From: Panicum virgatum
Taxonomy: Eukaryota > Streptophyta > Magnoliopsida > Poales > Poaceae
Direction: 5' to 3'
Assembly (NCBI RefSeq): GCF_016808335.1
Contig: NC_053153.1
Location: forward strand, 23,279,874 to 23,343,873
Length of the DNA: 64,000 nt
Shown here: positions 43,380 through 55,265 of the stretch, piece by piece
Layout of the letters: the number at the start of each line of letters is the position of its first letter
Numbering within the stretch: the first letter of the stretch is position 1
Notes under the pieces: model-generated
Databases searched by the model: none
Told to the model about the DNA's origin: nothing
What the model saw: only the letters and a program-made list of their open reading frames with translations
Made by a program: the position numbers and the translations under genes

Positions 43380-44900
43380 GATGGACGCAGACGGGCTCTC
43401 GACCGATTCTGCTATATATTTAATATATGATTTATTATAGATCAGTAAATGTTAATAAAATTCAATGATAGATGATTTTTCTTTTGTTATTAACATAACA
43501 ATATAATTTAATATGAACTATTATATGTTCATAAAATCCGAGTGTGTTGGGATTTCTTTTTCTTCGTTTAATTTGGCAATATGATTTAATATACACAGTT
43601 GGATTTTATAAAATTCAACGGTCAAGAGATTTTTTTACAATTAATGTTATAATTTTTAAGCCCTCTTGGCAAACATGTGGTCGCTTTTTTTTCTTCTCAA
43701 ACTGGTATACGATAATAGATAGATCTCTTTGGCTGTATATGTCGGAAAGGCCATGATGGAGTGTCTAGTATGGTTTTGTGAGCTAGTGCTTGCCGTGGGT
43801 TGCTGGAAGGGACATTTTTTTGTGTTTTCTGTGCACCACCGCAGGGAATATATATACAAGTCCGAAGAGGAGTCTGTTTCGTGTACCTTTTACTGTTCTT
43901 TTTTAGACTGAGTTCTGAATATACATGAGTTGTAGTTAGAGTCAACAGTAGTGTCGGATACATGTGTTTTGTTTCTTTACGTCTCGATTGCTTTTTGTAA
44001 TTATGTGTCTTAGATTTAATTTCTATTTTTAACATGTGTCAGAGTAGCATGTGTATCAACCAATGAATCGGATGAGACATGGATTTGATATAGCTTTTTA
44101 TTTAATATAGGCAGTTAGATCTTCATGTCATAAAATCTAAACAGTGGAGAAGTTTCCTTTTTTATTAACGTGGTAAATTCTAGACCTTTAGATCTTCATA
44201 AAATCCAACGGTTAAGAGCTTTTCTTTTTTCGATTAATATGGTAATTTCTAGACCCTCTCGGCGAACGTGGTGGCTTCTTTTGATCTTCAAATATTTATA
44301 TAATAGATTGGAGGAATCCATCAGTATTTTTCTGTATATAGCTTTTAGTTAAATATATAATACATACAAGCATATAGTAGTAACGATCGTTACTTCGTTA
44401 GTGTTTATATAGTTCGGCCAGTGTATTCCATACCTAATGTTCATTTGTTTAGCAGCATTGGTAGTTAGCGGTACTTATTTTGCTAGGAGGTATCAATATC
44501 TTCTGTAGCTTTTAGTTCAATAATACCTAGCTTGTAGGCATCATTATATTCCAATAGTGCCTAGCTTGTAGGAAACATTGTATTCCTTGCAACATTTAGG
44601 TTCAATAACCATATCTTGTGTACAAATTAACTAATAGAATATATTTAATAATGACAAGGTACGTAACAGGACTATGACTGAAAAATATATAGATTAAAAC
44701 TAAAAACTATTGGGCTAAATAAAGATACCCCTATAAGAATAGATCTTTTCTTCTGTTTTAATAGATGTCTTATATTAATACAGAACGTGCTCTCTTGTAC
44801 GGACCGGATAGAATATTTAGCGGTATATTTAATATTTTTGTTCATTAACAATCCATTCGAGTTCTACTCTAGTAGAAAGCAGTTAGTCAGCTAGTTCACC
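43380..44900. other. AT-rich non-coding with diverged ~70-bp repeats
   Basis: Recurring blocks of the type ATAAAATCCAACGGTTAAGAG, TTAATATGGTAATTTCTAGA (quoted in part) and CCTCTCGGCGAACGTGGTGG appear near 43600-43690, 44110-44170 and 44195-44290 in diverged form. They suggest an old tandem or dispersed element. No gene was recognised. Confidence 0.4.
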
Positions 44901-46684
44901 TAGTTAGTCAGCTAAGGACTGCCCATACAGTCTCATGTGGTTGCACTAAAAGTCCTGGAAGGTCGCTCGGCGAACCAGCCCTTAGGGTGGAGAAACACTG
45001 GGTGCACAACGCCGTGTGACCAGGTCCCCAGTTCCATGTTGCTAAAAAGCCAGTTTTAATCATAGTGATAGTAGTAATTAAAATAACATCAAGTTTACAT
45101 GATTAACATGAGTTGAGCGTAAGCAAAGCTAAACATCACAGCCCTTTCCCCAAAGGTTTCAATATGGACAAAGTAGCTAGGAAAACCTTAATAGGAGCAG
45201 TAGATTAATTAAAGGGCGGTGAATTAAAGTGAATAGGACATAGGATCAGGGACACTTGCCTTTAACCAAAACATAACTGCTTAGGCTCATCACGAACTTG
45301 ATTCTCCGTATCTACAGGTTGCTCCCCGTCTACACGTAGCAATCGTGGCACCACATTCACACTAAGCATGCAAGCAAACATATACAAATAAGCTAAACCA
45401 GTACACCAAGCATGTACAAACACTACATAAAACTATTATATGCATCGCTATGAGTCTAACGGTTCAAGAATCGCATTAAACGGAACTATAACGAATAAAA
45501 TATGGAATATATAAGTTCCAGGGGTCTATTTGTAGTTAAAATAATACTTCCAGGGGTCCTGGTATTAGTTTTGAAGGACCTAGATGTAAAACAGAGAAGA
45601 TACAGGGGTTATGGAGTTAAACAGGTAGAGCAGGGGCACGTTTGTAAATAGATTTGAGGCGGCAGGGTCAAAACCCTAAAAATCAGGGACCGCGGGTTGA
45701 TTTCCATAAAATACGGGGTCTCTTTAGCAAAAGTGGCAGGGTTGACCGGTATTGACTTGTTGACTTGGCCTCTAATTGATCTCTGCCCATCGGATCCTCA
45801 TCGAACGGCCAGGGACAGGTGCGCGGCTTGGGCGTCGGAACAGGGCAGCGCCGCCCCTGGATTGCGGCGGCAGAGCGCCGGCGTGCACGCAATTGGGTGC
45901 GTCGGCGGCTCAGGAGCGAGTAGGCGTGGTCAGGGAGCTTCGCTGCGGGCTAGGGAGTCCACCCATGGGCTTTTCGGTGGCGGGGAGAGGGCCTACGGGT
46001 GCGCGCGACGGTCTAGAGCGACGGCGGCGCTATTCCTTGCGACGGTGAGCAATTCCCGGCGGCGGAAGGGCAAACGGAGTATGGGAAAGGATTTTAGGGG
46101 TTTCTCACCTCGGCTCACAGGTCCAAGACAAGGGTGCAGGATCGGCGGCGGCTCGACGATGTCAGACGGTGGTGGCGGCTCGTGGCTGTGCACAAAGGGA
46201 GATGGGTGAGACGGCGGCAGGGTGAAGGGAGGGGAACCGGGGTCCAGGTACATGTACTCTTTGTGTCCCACGTGTGGGCAAAGCTTACCGTGGGGCTCTT
46301 GATGACAGAGATAGATAGACGGCGTTGTGAGGCGGCGGCGAACCGATGGATGGCGGTGGCGTCGGATCTGCACGGGGACCAGAGATGAGACGGTGGCGAT
46401 GATGATACAGAGGGTTAGAGGCCACGGCGGTGCGTCGTCTGTGTGTTCCATGCACGGGCGAAGTTCACCGGGGCTTATCGATGGCAGGTACTGTGGGATT
46501 GCGGTGCACGACGATGACGAACCGGATGGCGGGAATGGCGCACGGCTCTGCATGCAAGAACTAGATGAGATGGAGGTGGCGATGAACTGAGGCGATGAAG
46601 AGGGAAAGATTCACTGAGGAGAGAAGGATGGCGCCTGACATGCTCCGTAGCACGACGAACCTCGTGAAGGGGTTGGGTTCTGGC
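44901..46684. other. Retroelement-like region ending at the duplication junction
   Basis: AT-moderate to about 45700, then strongly GC-rich with CGGCGGCG runs to about 46650. Open frames on both strands here are compositional. Phrases such as GGTCAAAACCCTAAAAATC and GTTGACCGGTATTGACTTG resemble LTR or leader sequence of grass Gypsy elements. No termini were recognised. It stops where CACTA transposase sequence begins at about 46685. Confidence 0.3.
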
Positions 46685-49022
46685 CAAATACATTGTGCTC
46701 TTCTGCAAGGTAACCACTAGTCAAGAAAGCTATCTCCTTAAGTTTCCACTCTTCTGCTATACAGCCTTCAACCCTTGCCTTGTTGCCCACCATTGATTTA
46801 ATCTTCTTCAACATTCTTTCGATGAAAAACATCCACCTATAATGCACTGCCCCACCTACCTTTGCTTCATATGGGAGATGGATTAGAAGATGCTGCATAG
46901 GATTGAAGAAACCCGTTAGGAATATTTTTCCAACTTGCAAAGAAGCACTTGTATCGATTCCTCTAGTTTCTCCATCATCTCTTTTGAGATTTCTTTAGCA
47001 CAAAGCTGCCTATAGAAATAGCTAGTTCAGCTATCGCTTTCCATACTTCATCATTAATGTAATCACAGCACATTACTGGGATGAGTCGTTCCATCATTAT
47101 GTGGTAATCATGGCTTTTTAACCCATTTATCTTCATTATTTTCATATTCACATATCTTCTGAACCCCGCAAAATAACCATCAGGGAATTTTAATTCTTTC
47201 ATTCACCACATCACATCTCTTTGTTCATTGGGTTTCAAGGAAAATTTAGAACATGGTCTCCCTCCATTTTCTCTTAGCTCAAGAGTCGGACGGTTACATA
47301 TCTCAGCTAAGTCAACTCGGGCCTTGAAATTATCTTTTTTAGAGCCTCCGAAATCCATAATGGTGTCAAATAGGGCTACACACACATTGCGTTCTTGGTG
47401 CATTACGTCGATGTTGTGCGGTAGAATCAATGCCCTCATGTAAGAGAGTTCCCACATGCCACATTTGTGAGTCCAATTATGTGTCTCACCGAAACCTACG
47501 AACCCATCTCCAGCATTGTTTGTGAACAGTTTACTAAGCTCTTCTGCAATTTCCACCCATCGCGGCGCTGTGGTGGTCCCTTCGTGACAACGGTGTCCTT
47601 CCTAAACTCCTGTGCCTGGAGCCTGAAGGGGTGGTCCAAAGGAAGAAAACACCTATGATAATCGAAGTAACAATACTTGCCACCAGCATTGAGCCGAAAA
47701 CAGTCTGTTTCTTTTCCACAAATAGGGCATGCTAGCCTTCCATTAACTCTCCACCCAGCAAAGATCCCATACGCTAGAAAATCATGTATGGACCACAAAT
47801 ACGCAGCCCGAAGTTTGAATTTCTGCTTCTTGTAAGTGTCATACGCTTCCACTCCTGCCCAAAGCTCTTTCAACTCTTCAATCAATGGTTCCAGCATCAC
47901 ATTGAGTTTTATGCCAGGATGCTCAGGCCTAGGTATGATGAGGCATAGGATCATGAACTCATCCTTCATGCAAAGATCAGGTGGAAGGTTGTACAGGATG
48001 GCGAAGATAGGCCAACATGAGTACGACGCTGCGGTCATATTGAAAGGCATGAAACCGTCTGTCGCCAGCCCAATATGAACATTCCTCTCATCACTAGCAA
48101 AATCTGGATCAAAGCTGTCTAGGGCCTTCCACGCATCGCTATCCGATGGATGCACCATTAACCCATCGGCCCGACCCTTACGATTTTTGCGCCACCTCAT
48201 GCGCTCAGCAATTCTCCTAGCCAGGAACAAACGTTTTAGTCTAGGACTGAGACGCATCCATCGAAGCTGCTTATGTGCCCTCTTTGTGCTCACCTTCTCC
48301 CCATCTTCATTTACCACCTCTATGTACCTCGACTTGCCACACTTCAAGCATTTCTCTTCTTTCTCACGATCCTTCCAAAATAGCATGCAGTTGTCCGGGC
48401 ACACATCGATCCTCTCATACGGCATTCCAAGAGCCTTTATCAATTTCTTTGACCGGTACATGTCTTTAGGCACCTTGTGATCGGCAAGAAGAACATCACA
48501 AATCAGGTCTACAATTGCCTTATAACAATTGCCTGAGAAAGCAAACTTCGACTTGATGCCCATTAGATGGGTCACAAACTGGAGGACTGTAACCGTTGTC
48601 TGTCCGTGTAGAGGATATTCTAAGGCTTGGAGGAGTTCAAATAATTCCTGAACCTCTTTTGTAGGCGGATCTTCACGATCTAGGTTAAACTCTGGTTGCA
48701 GATCATCAAGCATCTGATCCAACCTATCAACGTCTTCACCGTCATCCACTTCCATCTGTGTTGATACTCTACTGTGTGACTCGCCGTGGAAATGCCATTC
48801 GTCATATCCTGGCACGAACCCATTCTTGCATAGGTGTAGCGTGACTTGGTTCTTGTCATAGGCCACCATGTTCTGGCATTTGTTGCATGGGCATTTAATC
48901 ACGCCGTGTGGTGGCTTTTAGTAAGCATGGTCCACAAACTGCTGAGTCTTCTCAAACCATTCCTTTGTGTGAGACCTGCCCTTCTTCCAACCAGCGTACA
49001 TCCACCCATAGTCATCACCCAT
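46685..49022 (-). pseudogene. CACTA transposase (TNP2-type), nearly complete but disrupted, copy B
   Basis: Start ATG at 49022-49020 (MGDDYGWMYAGWKKGRSH), then an in-frame TAA after FVDHAY shared with copy A. A 468-codon open stretch follows: the transposase-associated domain (CPCNKCQNMVAYDKNQ), then TNP2 with LKCGKSRYIEVVNEDGEKVS, LATDGFMPFNMTAASYSCWP, VEAYDTYKKQKFKLRAAYLW and LACPICGKETDCFRLN. A frameshift at about 47555 separates the next segment (FVGFGETHNWTHKCGMW, HNIDVMHQERNVCVALFDTI). An in-frame stop at 47203-47205 and a frameshift near 46950 follow. The last recognisable part is DUF4218-like (GFFNPMQHLLIHLPYEAKVG, NKARVEGCIAEEWKLKEIAF), cut off after AEEHNV. Confidence 0.9.
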
Positions 49023-49809
49023 GCTTGTAGCTACATATTGTTCGATGCAACACATTTCTTAAGAAACGTCCATCTATACACATCACGGCCCTACATCTAT
49101 ATGTAATTGATATGTCCTAAACCCACCCAAGGGCACCCGATAGAGTGTGTGTTTATTATGATGAGCCTAAAGTGCTCATGCAAAATTTCGGCAGCATAAC
49201 CCCACTGCTCTCCATCTGCATGCCCGATTTGGTGCAGTGGAGAACAACAAGGTTATGCCCCCGAAATTTTGCCTCAGCACTCCAGGGCCATCATAAACAC
49301 CACACTCTATCGGCCACCCCGAGGCTGTCCAAAAAAGGTACAATTCCAGACCGGCACATCTCACCCGGTCCGAAACGGGTGATGCATAGGTTTCAAAACC
49401 CTAACTGCGTGCAATGTATGATTAAAGGAAACATAAATGAAACAGGAGTATTATTGATATTTTACATGTTAGAGCAACAACAATAGTAATAAAATATGTA
49501 AACAACATGTAATCATGCTACTGCTAGCTAACTACACAATACTAACTTTAATCAACGTTTCAAGTAACTAGCATTAGACTTCACAATATAAAACTACCCC
49601 CAATCATGCATGCCATATATTTATAGCTACCAATCAATCCTCAACCAAACAAAACTAACACTAACCATGTTAAAATTAACTAACAGTATCCATCATCATA
49701 TAGTGTATTTACACTAATCATTATCAATAATATAAAACAAACTCTAATCACATTAAATTAACTCCCGTCGGCGGAATCCGTGCAACAACCGACGAGAATA
49801 AGCAATATT

Positions 49810-50490
49810 TCATACAAAAATTGTGACGCCACGGTCTCTTACTCACTTGGTGATTTCGAGTCGAAGTAGAACCCTAGGTGGAGCGGGAGACGGAGCGGTG
49901 GCCGGGGGCAGGGGCCGGCGCGGCAGCCAACGGTCGGCCGGGGATGTGCAGGGGCTTGGGCCCGGCTGCTGGCGGCCAGCGGAGTGGCGCGGGCCAAGCG
50001 GGCTGGTGGCGACGCGCCGGGGAGCGGCGCCGGTAGGGGAGGCATTGGGGCAAGGGCGCCGACCCGAGAGGCGACAAGGCCAGGGAAGGGCGCGGATGCG
50101 TCGGAGGAACTGGAGCGGGAACGCCGGACGGAGGAGCTGAAGCGGGGAGGGGGGGAGGGGAGGGGTGGCCGGACGGGCCAGGGGAGCCAGAGCGGGGGGC
50201 ATCGGCATCGCGGTATGGTGCAGTGCCGGCGGCGCGCGCGTGGTAAAGTGTGTGGCGACGGCGGCGCGTGAGGTGAGCGAGGGAGAGAGTGAAGCAAAGA
50301 GAGAGAGGGGCCGGCCTGGCCGGTTGGATTAAGTCACGGGCCCTGGCTAACTCCCGTCGGCCAGACACCAAGCCGACTAGAGTTAAGTTAACTCCCGTCG
50401 GCTGGGAGCCTGGCCGACGGCTGTCGCCCATCGGCAACCCTAAAAGCCGACGGGAGTTAATTCTTCCGACGGAAGTAGTCTATTTTCCTG
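49810..50490. other. GC-rich 5' region and right subterminal repeats of CACTA copy B
   Basis: Counterpart of 29990-30660, with the same composition-driven open frames and the same ACTCCCGTCGGC motifs from about 50345 to the terminus. Confidence 0.5.
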
Positions 50491-50498
50491 TTGTGCAT

Positions 50499-51916
50499 GC
50501 TGGTTTCGATGGTTTGGGCCTCAAAATCATCACTGCCTTATTTGGGTTGCCAGAGGCTCAGATAAGATAGAAACCCTAAAAGTCTCCGTCGGACGCGTGG
50601 TGGACATCGCGCGGTTGCGTAGAAGCTAAGCAACACTCCAAAGCCACGAGGATTGTCGGATGAAATCTCCTATGTATCTTTTCCAGTTTTGCCCCTACGG
50701 GCGTTGAGTCGTCTGGTTAAGTGTAGGGGTAAGCGTCGTCTCAGGTCATTATTCCCATGGCCTTCAATACCAAGGTGGGCAGCCCATTGGGGCTAAGCTT
50801 CTCCCACTTGGTCATTTGGAGAGAGCTTTGTGAGCAGCCAAGTGCTTATTGTGAAGAGAGACTAGATTAGGAGGCTAATTAATCCCCACTTAGTCTAGGA
50901 CCATCTAGTGAGAAGGATGAAGGGCGGTAGGCTATGATCGAGACTCTGTAATCACTCTAGTTGGATGAAATAAAAGCTTTTCCTTGTGCTAATTTCGTCC
51001 ATGAGTTGATTCCTCTCCACCCCCCTTCTTTGTGTTGGTTTTGGCTTTCCAATCCTTGGCTTTTGCGGTGTTTGTGTTTTCCAAGGGTTGGGCTTTTGAT
51101 TCTCTCTGTGCTGCGTTCAAGTCTTCATTAGAATCCTCAGGTTTCACTCGAAGACTTGCAGCGGATTGAATCGGGAAGTTTTGGTGTCCTTAGTGTTCTT
51201 GAGCTTCCAACCTTCATCGCCTTGGTCCGGTAGAAATTCGTGAGATTTGGTGATTCCTTTTCGGGGATTTCTTTTGGGATAGCCTACTAACAAACTCTAT
51301 TCGGTGTCTTCATGGTTTGGGGAAGATTGGGGTTCATTTCGTGAAGTATGGTTGGATTTGGTTTTCCCGAAAGGCTGTCTCGGGCTTGGCCTCGCGTTTT
51401 CGTACACGCCGTACCGTCCGGCGTAATACGCTGGACCATCCGACGCATGTCGGACCGTCCGGCATCACACACCGGACCGTCTGACGCTTGCGTTTGCATG
51501 AGCGCTTGTTTGGCCGTGCTCGGGCCCTGTTGTCCGACGTTCGTCGGACCGTCCGGTGCTCGATGTCGGACTGTCCGACGTTTACGACTAGGCGCTGGGT
51601 TGTGCCTTTGACCTCGTGGCTGGCTTAACGCCGGACCGTCCGGCTGGTCACGTTGGACCGTCCGACGCATGCCGGACCGTCCGATGTCCCACACCGGACC
51701 GTTCCACGTGTGCTGCGTCTGCGGGTTTTGGTGCCTCTTGTGTCCTTTCTCGTGGGTGTTTTCAAGGGGACCGTTTGTGTGAGTGTTTGCTGCGCTTTAT
51801 TGGGTGTGTAGCCTCCCAGTGGCCGACACTGAACGCCGTTTTAGAGGGGTATGTTTTTGGGCGTGATTTTTGGTTCCGACCATTCACCCCCCTCTGGTCG
51901 CTAAAGTTGATCCTAC
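50499..51916 (+). mobile_element. Copia-like LTR region with CCGGACCGTCCGG motif array, copy B
   Basis: Collinear with 30675-32075. The motif array lies at about 51408-51712, and more of its units keep CCGGACCGTCCGG intact than in copy A, where some read CCGTCTGG or CCGGGCCGTCTGG. It ends TTCACCCCCCTCTGGTCGC before the Helitron fragment. Confidence 0.45.
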
Positions 51917-52562
51917 AAATTCTTAGTAATGTTAGATGTAATTAATTTAATTCATCATTTATAATGGTATTTTGGATAATTTATATGCAAATATAGAAAT
52001 AATTCTAATTTATCTTTGATGATGGCATATAGGGTAACATATATGCAATTTATTCATTTTTTAAAATGGCATGGTGAGTAATTTATCCGTAAATTTGGAG
52101 GATAATTTATTTCATCTTTCATAATGGCATGGAGGGTAAGTTATTTGTTAATTTAGGAGATATCTTAATTTGTATTCATAATGGCACGATGGGTTATTTT
52201 TATATAAATTTAGGAGGGTATTTTATTTCATGTTTTATAATGGCATGATGCTTAATTTTTATGTAAATTTAAGGGGTTATTTTATCTCATCTTCCATAAT
52301 GGCATGGTGGGTAATTGTTTAGAAACTTCTAATGGCTATTATTATTAGAGCTACATGATGGACAACCGGATTTTTCTGATTTTTGTGAGAATTTCTTGAA
52401 TTTGTCTTTTTTAAAAGCATGTCTAATGGCTATTATTATTAGATCTACATGATGGACAACTGGATTTTTCTGATTTTTGTGAGAATTTCTTGACTTTATC
52501 TTTTTTAATAGCATGTCCGATGAATATTAACGTGGAGGCTCCAAAAGGAGCCTCTAATTAGT
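51917..52562 (-). mobile_element. Truncated Helitron of the 22660 family, copy B
   Basis: Collinear with 32076-32704, but it keeps the stretch AGGAGCCTCTAATTAGTCC at its 5' side, which matches ACTAATTAGAGGCTCCTTTT of the intact Helitron at 22670. The 3' hairpin is missing as in copy A, so truncation predates the duplication. Confidence 0.65.
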
Positions 52563-53308
52563 CCAACCCGTATTAGGATACATGCATGTTAAAAAATAGT
52601 GGATGAATTTAATAATGATAGAAATTAGTAATTTAAAACATATGTGGTTTATTACTTAAATAGCAGTTCCTTCATCACATAATAACTTTTAAGATTCAAA
52701 ATTTGACCATAATAATTGATGTTGTAGCCATTTATTTTCTAAGAAGAAAATTTAAGCCATGCATGCATGCAAATGCCAAATAAGAGAAAGATGGATCTAT
52801 TAACCAAAGACACTTTGTCTACCAACACTAATAGATTGTCAGAAATTTTGCTAAAACAATTGTTATTTTGAGACAAAAGGAGCATATGTTGGCAATTTTA
52901 GATGCTGGTTCATCTGTTTCTAATTCATATATAACAATGCAATAAGTGGCCAATTTAGATACAAATTTCAAGGGTTATTGTAGATTATCTATCATATAAT
53001 AGAAAATATAAGAAATTTAGATATAAATTTAAGGAGTTTTTTATTATGTGCCATAATAAAAATATGGAAAATAAATTTAGATACAAATTCAGAGATTACA
53101 ATCAGCAAGAACATGAATTAAAAACAGAGATAGAGATTACAATCAAGTTCCAGGCATTACAGTGCCGGATTGCATGCTAATACATGCAGCCCGGGGCTAG
53201 TTTGGCATATTCGAAGGCGGCTTTATTATTACAAGAATGAGCGAGGATAGTGAAAAAAGAATTTAAACTGAAGGGAAATGAACTTTTAATACAGTAGAGT
53301 GGGTCGTA
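52563..53308. other. AT-rich 3' flank of the allergen-like gene, copy B
   Basis: Counterpart of 32705-33442 with scattered substitutions and small indels. No gene seen. Confidence 0.4.
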
Positions 53309-53992
53309 CTATGCCTTGCTGGCACGAGCAGCAGCAGTGAAGGCCCCTTCCATTGCTTCATATTTTTCAGCAGGGGGAGATCCAATGACCGCATCGGCAG
53401 CATTGTTGTAGTCACCAAGAACTAATGCAATTTTTCTCTCATCTCCTGTTGTATAGGCCTTGCTGATAGCTTGTCCCATAGCAAATCCTTGAGCTATTAC
53501 CGCATCTTTAATTTCTTTCGCTTTGGCTGGTGGGGCAGCAGCTATGACTTCTTCTTGGGCCTTCTTGATTTTGGAGTGTGTCTCACAAAAGGCCTTGTCA
53601 ACGGTGGGGCATTTTGTTGGATCTGGCGTAGCTGCCATAGAGAAGGTGCTTTCCATTGCGTCAAACTTCTGAGCTGGCGGGGCAGCAATGACAAGGTCAG
53701 CAGCTTCCTCATAGGAACTAGCAATTCTAATAGCTTTCTTCTCATCTCCTGTGGCACGGGCCTTAGCGAGAAGGGTGTCAATGGTTTTCATGTGCCCTGT
53801 CGTGGCCTTTTTGACTTCTGACCTTTTGGGTGGTGGGGCAGCAAGGATGACTTCATCGAGAGCCTTAGCGAGCTTCAATTTCATAGCGTTGATGGACTTG
53901 CTAGCGGTGGCACTCCATTCCGCTGGTATTGGAGCAGCTTCTGCAATGGTGATATACAACAACAAGGATACAAGTAGGAGGATCTTGGCCAT
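53309..53992 (-). CDS. Secreted protein of the grass group 5/6 pollen allergen family, copy B
   Basis: Intact 227-codon paralogue of the 33443-34126 gene, with the same ATG context (GCCATGGCC, ATG at 53992-53990), signal peptide, two-repeat layout and Cys128/Cys136. I count four amino-acid differences: Val49Ile, Leu68Met, Thr97Ala and Lys186Arg, all conservative and without loss of any family motif. The ~375-bp upstream region and TATA box are also kept, so both copies could be expressed. Both genes are bounded by transposon sequence on each side and sit about 19.9 kb apart. Tissue of expression cannot be read from sequence; pollen is expected only by family resemblance. Confidence 0.75.
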   Translation of the reverse strand: MAKILLLVSLLLYITIAEAAPIPAEWSATASKSINAMKLKLAKALDEVILAAPPPKRSEVKKATTGHMKTIDTLLAKARATGDEKKAIRIASSYEEAADLVIAAPPAQKFDAMESTFSMAATPDPTKCPTVDKAFCETHSKIKKAQEEVIAAAPPAKAKEIKDAVIAQGFAMGQAISKAYTTGDERKIALVLGDYNNAADAVIGSPPAEKYEAMEGAFTAAARASKA

Positions 53993-54082
53993 GGCAAACA
54001 ATTTTTTCTAACAATTGAATGGTTGGGAGACAATCGTAACTCAACAAGACGATGTTGGTCTGGGATTATACTAAGTTGCACA

Positions 54083-54093
54083 CCTTTTTATAG
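54083..54093 (-). promoter_or_regulatory. TATA box of allergen-like gene, copy B
   Basis: CTATAAAAAGG on the minus strand at the same distance from the ATG as in copy A, with the same second TATA-like sequence just upstream. Confidence 0.65.
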
Positions 54094-54466
54094 ATGGACA
54101 GCATTTCTATAAATAGTGGATGTGATATATACCATAAGGTAATGGGAGATTCGTGTGGTTAAGCATTTGATTCGGTGGTTCTAAAATTCGCTACCTGCAT
54201 GCATTTCAAGCCTAGTGTTCGGGGTACCGTACTACTCGCTCCTGCCTCTTCTCCTCCCGTTGGCTTATTGGGCCATTACATGCCAGTATGATACATGTTG
54301 GCGGTGTGTGCACAATAATGGAACATTGCATAAACAGTGGGTAGCAGCTATGTCGAGCATTAGCTTTGACAAACCACTTTTGTAACTATTGTATGCATGG
54401 CTTATATTATTAGTGACAATATTATATCCCTATGTGCTATATTATATGTAACTCCCAAAAATTTTG
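54094..54466. other. Upstream region of allergen-like gene, copy B
   Basis: Counterpart of 34228-34602, shorter by a few bases in the CTCCTC tract (about 54250). No additional gene or element was recognised. Confidence 0.4.
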
Positions 54467-55265
54467 TGATTGAAAGTTTCCTAGAGGGAGGAAGGGTAAA
54501 TAGGCAATCCTAAAAACTTACACAAACTTGAACCAAAATCAGTAGCCCATCAGTTGTACTGGTGCGGACCGGTTACACTGGACGAACCGGTGGATCCTAT
54601 GCGCATCGGTGTCACCGATGAGGAAGAGACAATCTGAAATGATCTCTAAATCTACTCTAGTAAATTTGATACGGAAACTTTCTAGAGGTTCCTGGAGACT
54701 TGTTCTTGGAGATCTAAGAAGGTCTTGGCTTGATACCTCCACACAAGAGAGATTCACACCAAACTTTGCCAAAACAAGATAAGTATGCTCAAGAACAATA
54801 TGAACTCGAAGAACACAAGGTGCCACAAGAGAGCACACGAGAAAAGGATTTATCCTGAGGTTCGGGCACACCACAAATGCATCCCTACGTCCTCGTTGTT
54901 GAGGAACCCACAAAGGGCTTCGGCTCACGACCTTATTCTCTTCTCCCTAATCACCAAGACCGGTGGAGAGGTACTTTGTATGATGCTCAAAGAGAGGAGA
55001 TTACAAACTTCCCAGAGCAATCCACATGAGATAGATGCTTCAATGGGCGACGTCTAGCTGTCTAGGAGCACCAAACTCCAAGAGTAACAAGTCCACGCAC
55101 CAAGATTGCTCCATGATTCACCAAAGCTCACAAAGAACAAGAGAGAGATAGGAGGATGAACATGGAGTCTTCAATGCTCTCTTAAGATCTCACCAACTCA
55201 CACTCACAAACAATGGAGGATTTGAGCTCAAGAGAGTGGAGAGTGAGGGAGAAGAGTGATCCCAA
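54467..55265 (+). mobile_element. Sirevirus-like (Copia) LTR remnant, copy B
   Basis: Collinear with 34603-35400, including the TGATTGAAAGTTTCCTAGAG start and the CCGGTTACACTGG block. The same unclear 3' limit applies. Confidence 0.55.

Larger units (their letters stand above)
28521..43710 (+). repeat. Segmental duplication, copy A (15.2 kb within this window)
   Basis: Base-by-base the sequence follows 48342-64000 in the same orientation, with an offset of 19821 at the left edge and 20290 at the right. Matching landmarks include the CACTA right terminus and its CAT flank, the allergen-like gene, the hAT MITE and both LTR-like regions. Differences are scattered substitutions, many of them C/T or G/A at CpG in transposon DNA, plus a few indels. 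The right limit is only the window edge of copy B, so homology should continue into 43711-46684. Confidence 0.95.
46685..50495 (-). mobile_element. CACTA element, right part only, copy B
   Basis: The right terminus TTTTCCTGTTGTG ends at 50495 and is followed by CAT, identical to copy A. The left part of the element (second gene and left terminus) is absent. Sequence breaks inside the transposase C-terminal region at about 46685. The TNP2 core deleted from copy A is retained here. Subterminal motifs near 50350-50460 read AACTCCCGTCGGC more often than in copy A, where several have CpG-type transitions. Confidence 0.85.

Noticed and set aside
45697..46590. Several 80-190 codon frames in the GC-rich block left of the junction
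   Set aside because: Open on both strands with CGG/GCC runs and no recognisable motif. Treated as composition, not genes.
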